From Anniella stebbinsi (Eukaryota; Chordata; Lepidosauria; Squamata; Anniellidae): a DNA stretch of 64,000 nt. Location of the stretch: NCBI GenBank assembly GCA_029215795.1, contig JARDYH010000002.1:271630310-271694309 (forward strand). The letters run 5' to 3'. The position numbers and the translations under genes were made by a program. Positions 56,594 to 64,000 of the stretch are shown one piece after another. The stretch's first letter is position 1; every line of letters starts with the position of its first letter. The notes under the pieces are model-generated. The model saw nothing but the letters and a program-made list of their open reading frames with translations, was not told the DNA's origin and ran no database searches.

Positions 56594-56680
56594 TAGGCTG
56601 CAATCCTATATTGACATCCCTGGGAGTAAGTTCCACTGAACTCAATGGGGCTTGCTTCTCAGTATACAGGCATGGAATCA
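56594..56680 (+). repeat. 'ctgcaatcctat' reptile repeat
   Basis: TAGGCTGCAATCCTATATTG, GGGAGTAAGTTCCACTGAAC, CTCAATGGGGCTTGCTTCTC. A short, abundant repeat in reptile genomes by recollection; other copies at 58250-58320 and 45250-45350. Confidence 0.7.
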
Positions 56681-58249
56681 ACCTGTTAGTGCAGCGCTGT
56701 CTACTCTAGCCCTGTCTACTCTTACCTAGTCATTCAGGGCACATAGTGGACATGAAGAAGTTTGGTACTAATGCTGAATTACACACAGCATTGATTCCAA
56801 CTCTGAATTGTACTCAGCAGGTTGTACTCATGACACTGTCACATCATTAATGGTACTTCACTGCTAAGCCTAGATCTTTCCTCAGCTTGTACCTGGTTTA
56901 TGGCTCTGAACCTCTGTTCACAGCTTACAGTAGAAACAGACTCACAGGCAATAATGGACAAGTGTGTTTGGTCAGTAAAGGCAGTGCTTCTGGCTGGACA
57001 ATACTATTCTCACACAATGCTGCAATCAGTTCTGGCATGATATCCTGGAACTTCACAACAGTACCACCTTTACATCCTACCATATTAGCAACACCATCTA
57101 TTTCCATGCAGCTAAACAACCTGGCCTTCTAAATAGGATTTCTAGCTTGTCCAAGGCTACCTCTGCTTTTGCAAAGTAGCCACTAGCTGTTTCACTGGAT
57201 AGTGCTGCCACACGAATAAAGTAGCCCTCTACTTCAATTTTTTAAAATATCTAATACAGACCACAGTACACGACTGATTTGAGGAATCTGCAGAACCATC
57301 CAAAATCATGCTGATACAAGATGACTTGCATATTTCACACACTATTTCCTTCTGCAGTATGCAAAATGCTCTTTACGGAAAGTGTGCAAGATGCTTTGTT
57401 TGTATACTTTTCTTTGATTGCAGAACTTTGGCAAAAGTTCTATGTTTTCAGAATCATTTAGTGGTTTACAATGAAAAGCAACACAATAAGCTGCACTGAT
57501 TTTTTTTTTCTTTTTAAACAAATCACTGCACATTTTCACCATACGCACCGCTAGAGGAACATCAGCAGATCTTCCCTCAACTTTTTATGCTTTCAGCTTG
57601 ACTACTTTCATGATGCTTGAGAGTCTCCAATTTAAAAGGAATGGCATAACCAGTTGCTTATTTGGATGATTTATCATGAGTAGGATTGTTCTAGTAAGAA
57701 AAGCAGATGAATGTGTATTCTGTTCCTTGTTTATTTCTAACCACGAGAACTGTGAAAACCATTATTTTTGAGTTTCTCTGGGTCCAACAGATTTTCTTGC
57801 TACTTCTGTGTCACCCCTGTGTGTACTACAGTTATCTTCTTAACCCAGATTTGACCCAAAATTGTATACTTCCTTTTTGAGTAGACGGTAAAATAACATT
57901 TTTAACTGAATCCTGGTCACCAACAGCTTCAGTTTCACTTGATAAAAAATGGCAGCATTCATGTTTATTTTGTCAATTTGTTGAGACCTTTGCCACTATT
58001 GTGCCTGGGTTAGCTGCCCTTCCTGCTCTGAATCCTCTTATTTGACACAGGAGTCTGTCTGACACAAGCAAGGAACCCTCTCTGGTCCACCTTGAAAGCA
58101 AGCAATAGGTATCAACCTCAATACAGTTTATTCATGATGCCACATAGTGCTTACCCCCAAGTAAGCATGCAAAGAATACATGCAGGATGATCCTAGTCAA
58201 AGATGAAAAGAATTTTGCTAACCTACCTTCCCACATATACCTATTTAGG

Positions 58250-58320
58250 CTATGATCCTATCCCTCATTGCCTCAGGGTAAGACCCACTGAACTAAATGG
58301 GACTTCACTTCTGAGTGGTA
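58250..58320 (+). repeat. 'ctgcaatcctat' reptile repeat
   Basis: TAGGCTATGATCCTATCCCT, GGGTAAGACCCACTGAACTA and AATGGGACTTCACTTCTGAG. Same family as 56594-56680. Confidence 0.65.
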
Positions 58321-58439
58321 TTGCATATGATCGCACCTAGTCATTTTAAAGCACAGAGAATGAGAATCAGAAGCAAGTTGATTTTTCTCCACTTTATAAA
58401 AACTCCCTGGAGCAAGTCATGAGATCTGCAACACCCTCC

Positions 58440-58510
58440 TCCCCGCCAAAAAACTAGAGAGCTTTGGCTATTGGGTGGCATAAAAATGCAATAAATAAAT
58501 AAAAGACAAA
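58440..58510 (+). mobile_element. L2-type LINE 3' tail fragment
   Basis: GAGAGCTTTGGCTATTGGGT then GGCATAAAAATGCAATAAAT and (AATA)n. Confidence 0.65.
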
Positions 58511-58679
58511 ATATTTCAGTGCGTATTCTCACCCTCTAGAACGGTTCTTGTTCAGGCTTCCGGATTTGTGCATGTGGACACAGTAGGCATTGATTTGGCT
58601 AACTGATGTACTCAGCATCCCCACGTTTCACCTTTCTCATCAATAATCCACTTTTAGATACCCTAACCAGAGATCTCAG

Positions 58680-58945
58680 TTCATCAGTTATCTTTTCGGC
58701 GCCAGGTCAAGACTTTCCTCTTCTCTCAGGCATTTGGCAATATCTGAGGAGCCTGGGTTTGTTTTGTTTTGGTACTTTTTGAAGTGTTGATGTGGTTTTT
58801 AAATGTATAGATTGTGTATATGTTGTATGTTTTTGCTGTTTTAATTTTTGTATATTGTTTTTAATTGTTTTTAATCCTATGTAAACCGCCCAGAGAGCTT
58901 CGGCTATGGGGCGGTATACAAATGTAATAAATAAATAAATATAAA
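58680..58945 (+). mobile_element. L2-type LINE 3' end
   Basis: GCCAGGTCAAGACTTTCCTC leads into a T-rich 3' UTR and the tail TATGTAAACCGCCCAGAGAG, CTTCGGCTATGGGGCGGTAT, (AATA)n. The best preserved such tail in the window. Confidence 0.8.
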
Positions 58946-60129
58946 TAAATATAAATTTGTTTGTTTACCCTCACCTACAAACAAGGGAACCAGGGAAGAA
59001 AAGGTGAATCTAGTAATGGTGGTGGTGAAGGTGGGGGTGGTGAATAGTTTGCAAATGGGACTGCTGCATGGGGAAGATAACAACACCCAAGAGAAGGGGG
59101 TGATGAATGTTGACGGGACAGATGCTGCCACTCACCTCCAAAAATGTCTGACTGACTATGGTTTGGCTGCACTGCTGTCTGGGTGGTAACAAAGGCTCAG
59201 TGACCTGTCTTATGTTTCTCATCCTCCTTGGAGGGATGGTGAGGCTTCTCTGGTGCTGCTGGAGCTGGTAAGACGGAGACAGCAACCCATTTTCATCCCC
59301 CTTCCCTAATAATCCAACTTACATACTGGCCAAACCAACTGCCCTCTCTCTTACACTTGTGTGTCCACTGATTCCCCCACCCACTCACCTATAAACAAGG
59401 GAACAAAGACCAGCAGCTACAAACAGCAACAGGGTTAGTAGCAATTGGGGGCTACTAGAGATGGAAGGAGACAGAAATACATTCATTCTCCTTTGCCCAT
59501 GTAACACACTGATTGCAGGGGGCTGGCCTTGTGCAAGGAGGTGGTGCTTGGTTGCAGTGCTACCTGTCCTCATGGGGCATCAATTGCGAAGGCAGCTCAG
59601 CATAACCTGCAACTGCTGCAAGTGGCTGTTGCTATTTCTCACCCACCCTACTGCTGCCAAAGTCGCCAGCACAGCTCCCCTTCCCCCTGCAGGAAGGAGG
59701 CTGGAACTGGGGAGCTCTTGTGCAGGTAAGAAGAGGCTTGGTCCATTCAGGGCAGAAGGAAGCAGTCCTACTCGCATGCACCAGCATTCCCTACTCACCT
59801 CCATAGAATTCCTGGTAGCCAATGGCAACCAGACAAGTGCTAAACTATAAGGCTGTTCTAGACACCCCAAAGATTACTATCAACCCTTATCTTCCATTGC
59901 AATTGGTAATATCAACCAATAGCACCCTCTTGACTACAAAAAAGGCATCTTCATGATGGAGATAACGTTCTCCTTAGTATCAACTCCATACTTATGGAAC
60001 TTTGCTTCTCTGCGAGCCCCCCCCCCCCCAAATATGAACATATTTTGGAATATTAACATCCTTCTATCAGAGCTGACTTACAGAATCCACAATTAAACAA
60101 GTACTGCTTAGTTTTATATCACTCTCCCC

Positions 60130-60615
60130 TACTTTCCTTCACAGGCTAAGATTGAGTATTTTATTTTAGTGTACTTTTAAATTGCCTCTTCACTCAATGG
60201 CTGCTTGAGATGTACAATTAAAAACAAAACAAAATTAAAAAACAATATATAAAAGCAGAACAGGCAATAAAAAAAAACAGGGATCACTACAAATTAGAGA
60301 GTGACACTGAAAAGCTTGGCTAAGCAATCATGTCTTAACCAGCCTGCTAAAGAATGAAGGAGCTAATTTAAACTCCCTGTGGAGACTCTCCTACAACTGG
60401 GACACAGCTACATAAGAAGCCCACCAACCTCACTTTGTTAGGAGGTGGACATGGAACAGGGCCTCAGATGATGACTGCAGATTACAAGTTCATATGGGAG
60501 GAGGTGGTATTTCAGATATCCTGTCCCCAAGCCATTTAGGACTTTATTGGGTAAGAACCAGCACCTTGAATTGGGCTTGGAAACAAACTGGAAGCCAATA
60601 TGTTATAAACCACAA
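60130..60615 (+). mobile_element. LINE-like interspersed repeat, copy 3
   Basis: Holds CATGGAACAGGGCCTCAGAT, CCCCAAGCCATTTAGGACTT, AACCAGCACCTTGAATTGGG and AACAAACTGGAAGCCAATAT in order. Fuller version of the pieces at 38490 and 42960. Confidence 0.6.
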
Positions 60616-62524
60616 TATTTTATTTTTTTATATTGTATTTTCAAGTGCCGTTACTGGTTTGCATCTCTTAGAATGAGTTAAGGAGGCTACATTGAAATAC
60701 TTCATTGTCAAGTGAACTATTTTAATTTCTAGTTCTAAATATTAAGTTCAGCACATTTGTTGTATAGAACTAATGTGACATTTCAGATAGTAATGGCTGA
60801 TGCAAGAAAATGAAACTATAAATTGTCCCATAATCCCATTCTTCTTAGATTTAACAGCACATTACATTTTACCAACCAAGCAACGTTCAGATAAAACTAG
60901 AAACCTTGTAAACACATATATGGCTAGAAACAGATGTATCTGATGGCACAACTGGGTGACAAGATGAAAAGATCAGGATTCTTGCACAAATATATTTCAT
61001 GGCAAGCATTAAAAATGGCTTAAACCAAGTGTCTTCTGCTATGAAGAATTCTTTGCAAACTTATTTTTCAGAAATCTTTCAAGTATGAAGGATTCAAGTG
61101 TCTTCTCGTGGTCCTGATAAGAACAACTAAAAGGCATTTTAGAAGTGTTTCTATGGAAAAAATGGACTATGAGCAAACCTTTCAAATTCCTTTCTCTTTT
61201 ACAGCAGTGAAGAATGAGCACTTAGGCCAAAGCATGGAAGTCTTACTAGACATGTAAATAAGAGGCATTGGCCATCAAGTCTGAGACAGAAGTCCTGCAG
61301 ATGAACCGTGTGGATGATTCACTGACTTGGCAAACCGCAAATAGAGCCTGCAGAGTTTAAAATTAGTACCCTAATAAAGGACAGCCTCTCTAAGGTTCTC
61401 AGAGGCTTGTTGAGGAACTTGGCAATTCAGCATTGTGGCACTCGGAGACCAGCTGACGGAACACAAACTGCACACTTCCAATTTCACACCACAAAAACAT
61501 TTTCAGGGTGGGGATGGGGGAAGACCGCAGATTCAGAATTTTCTAATGACTTACATGGCACTTTAATGCTGTAAATTGTTAATGGAAGCTGCTTCAAGTA
61601 TGTTATCGTCTCTGCACTCTCCAGCCACCAATATAAATGTAATACATCTAATTCCCAGCCACAGGACATCCATAGGCATTCCACACCTTTCTCCCCATTA
61701 GCCGAACCACAGAGTAAGAGAACTATGGGGGAAATGGTAAAGCAAAGTGCTTTGAACAGGGATAGATACTATATAAAAGTGAAGTATTATTATCAGTCAG
61801 CATGCGTGGCTCATCCATGCGTAGAAAAGATGCAAAGAGCCCATGTTGACAAGGGGTCCTTCTCACACTGTTTCTCAAGGCCAAAACAAATATAACATTA
61901 AGTGCAAGAATGCATTTATTGGGTAATTTTTCCTTTAATAGCAGCTGTGGAGAGGAGGGAGCTGTATCAGTACCACGGAATACAGGGAGGGTGGTCACTT
62001 CCCCAGGACCAAGCCTAAGACCCAAAGAACTCCCCCAAATTTGCTATTAACCTTGGAGGAAAGCTAACTGCAGCTGGGAGGGAGTTAAACCCATATTCCC
62101 TATGGTCCCAATCCTGCTGAGCCCATAAGGCTGCTACTATTTTTCCTATGACACGACATATTAACATCACATTTGTTTTGGTCCTCAGACTTTGTCTCAA
62201 GCCCAATTGCACTAAAGCATTCAACTGGGCGAGGCGCAAGCTTTCCTAAAGACTCACTTCCTAACCAATCAAACTCCAAGCTCCTAGTTTCAGACAATCT
62301 TTACCTGTGACATTGAGCAAATAGATACCAGTCCAGGAAATAACAGTCAATCTCCTAGGGTTTCACTGTAGAGTTGGCAGTCATTAACATAGCCCTGCAT
62401 AGCATCAAGAACCCAATGGATTAGTGCTTAGTGCATTCACCTGCTGACAAGTCCACTTTATTCTCAGTCTCATCACATTACAAATGGTTTAATTGTACAG
62501 GGAACATATATGTTATCACACATC

Positions 62525-62930
62525 ATGATCGCAAGCTTAGGGCCCCTAGAAAGCATCTGGGAGGCCATAGGATTTTTCAGATTACTGGATGCAAGGCCGG
62601 AGATAGTGCTCTGACGTAGGACCTAGAAGTCCGAGCTCCCCACCTCCTTGCTGCTGGCATGGAGAGAACCACACTGGCTGCCTCTACAAGCTCGCAAAAG
62701 CAGGAATGCTTCTGGGTAGAGGGGGGGGGGGATGGCTCATGCTGTATCCCTAGCCTCCTTCCAGCTCCTACTCAATACCTCAGCTAGACGGGCAAAAAGG
62801 TCTGCCTAGCAAAATTACACAGTATTTCCCACTCTGCTTTGGATATTCACAAGCCTCCAAGTTCGGAGGATTACTAGCATCAAAGGCAGATACAAAAGAA
62901 TTGCCCCCTAACTCACTCTTCTAATTAATG
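62525..62930. mobile_element. Non-autonomous repeat with internal hairpin, copy 2 (inverse)
   Basis: GCCCCTAGAAAGCATCTGGG is the reverse complement of the end of the element at 9940-10375, and GCTAGACGGG / GTCTGCCTAGC recalls its internal hairpin. Orientation is opposite to copy 1. Confidence 0.55.
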
Positions 62931-63935
62931 GCTTTACTGAACACACCATGGGTTGGATCCAAATTTAGCAATATGCAATTAGACTGGTGAAAACAGACTT
63001 CCCCGCTCCCTCCTTTCCACAGCAGCCCCTCCTGCCCCCCTGAAAATTCTACACAGTGTAAGAAGACCCTGCTAAATGGGGTGAGCTGTGATGCAGAAGC
63101 GGGGGAGATCCCCCAAAATCAGGCAGATGCCCCTTCCATAAGTGGAGCCCTTCCGTCAATGGAAGGCAGATCTTGGAACCAACCGCAGATCACTAGCTAG
63201 GTCAAATTAATATTAAAGACTACACTTTTATGATAGAGGTTCAGAGTTTCTGGGAATCCACCTCCTGTAGGAGAATCTGAGAAATAGCCTATAATACAAT
63301 TTAACTACTGAACACAGATAAAACCTGTTAGTTTAATGAAGTGGTCTTACACAGAATACAATATGAAAGACTGCCAGTACAACTGTAAACACTTCATGCA
63401 TATGAATACAAATATTCTCAGCAAGCATTTGAACTCTGTACAATGTCCCCGTTATTTTTAAAATACCTAACTCCTAGTGTTCATTTGCATCATTTTAAAA
63501 AAAGCAAATACCAAACTACAGTTGTTAGTTATTTTACACAGTTTCAAACTGCTTAGCCTCGCACATGAAAATCTTAACTGGGGCTTGGAGAATTTTGATA
63601 TTTGATATTTTAGTTTCTTGCCCTCCAGGTATGAGATCCTTGACCAACACAGACTGAAACTGAAGAACCGAATGCTAAAAATACTAATTTTTAGCAACAG
63701 GCCTTTCTGTTACAGTTTGGGCTGCAGTCTCATTTCCACAACCCAAGTGAACTAAGAGCTACATCGGACATTATTTGACAGCTGTATTACAACAGCATTC
63801 TACTGATGTTTCCCCGCAGATAGGAAAACAGAAATTTTGAGGTGGAAATGAAACATAGAGCAAGCCACAGTCGTACAGGAAATATTGTATCTCACTCTTC
63901 TGCTAAGGAACCCAGGAGAGGAAATAAACAACCAT

Positions 63936-64000
63936 CCCATTTTATTCTCACAACAACCCTGTTTGGTAAGTTAGACCAAGACAAAACAACTTGCTCAAGG
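63936..64000 (-). mobile_element. MIR-like CORE-SINE fragment, cut by window end
   Basis: CCATTTTATTCTCACAACAA then CCCTGTTTGGTAAGTTAGAC and ACTTGCTCAAGG parallels the MIR-like copy at 7235-7385. Confidence 0.6.

Larger units (their letters stand above)
51415..64000 (-). other. UBE2D1: UBE2D1 intron 1, distal part (to window end)
   Basis: No exon, promoter-like CpG island or recognisable gene is seen. Supported contents are microsatellites, L2-like tails, LINE-like and MITE relics listed separately and a MIR-like piece at the right edge. Stretches 52990-54390, 55090-56590, 56680-58240 and 60615-62520 hold only anonymous AT-rich sequence. Confidence 0.55.

Overview
The window is vertebrate nuclear DNA, most likely from a squamate reptile. 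The genes are split by many introns and promoters sit in CpG-rich islands. The repeat mix (CR1- and L2-type LINE relics, MIR-like SINEs, palindromic DNA-transposon relics and a DIRS tyrosine-recombinase retrotransposon) is what one expects of a lizard or snake genome. The species call is an inference from repeat style, not a database match.

Layout, left to right. (1) 838-4860, plus strand: the last three coding exons of a gene I assign to FAM149B1, with a 3' UTR ending near 5960. (2) 5960-8970: an intergenic stretch filled with old LINE and SINE relics. (3) 9120-14670, minus strand: DNAJC9, complete in five exons (260 aa), converging on FAM149B1; its first exon lies in a CpG island. (4) 14900-17560: intergenic, mostly transposon relics. 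(5) 18027-25697, minus strand: TFAM, the mitochondrial transcription factor and mtDNA packaging protein, in seven exons (about 272 aa), with a CpG promoter carrying an NRF-1 palindrome and ETS/NRF-2 motifs. (6) 26000-27800: promoter-upstream DNA with an 82-bp hairpin and other palindromes. (7) 27830-41324, minus strand: UBE2D1 exons 2-7 (residues 9-147 of the ubiquitin-conjugating enzyme) and a long 3' UTR. Exon 1 is not visible, so 41325-64000 is read as UBE2D1 intron 1. (8) Inside that intron, 45553-51414 is a 5.86-kb DIRS-type retrotransposon with inverted terminal repeats, an internal complementary region, gag-like, RT/RNase H and tyrosine-recombinase reading frames.

The most unusual structure is in TFAM. 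An old tandem duplication of about 1.2 kb covers the 5' part of exon 4, intron 3, exon 3 and part of intron 2. One copy has lost exon 3 and the other keeps only a fragment of exon 4, so the working gene takes exon 3 from one copy and exon 4 from the other. Exon 3 also appears to use a GC rather than GT splice donor; the reading phase requires it. The predicted TFAM C-terminal tail is much longer and more basic than the human tail.

The genes share no operon-like logic. DNAJC9 is a J-domain histone/HSP70 co-chaperone, TFAM serves mitochondrial DNA and UBE2D1 is a general E2. Their adjacency differs from human, where FAM149B1-DNAJC9 and UBE2D1-TFAM lie in separate bands of chromosome 10q, so a rearrangement boundary lies between DNAJC9 and TFAM in one of the lineages.
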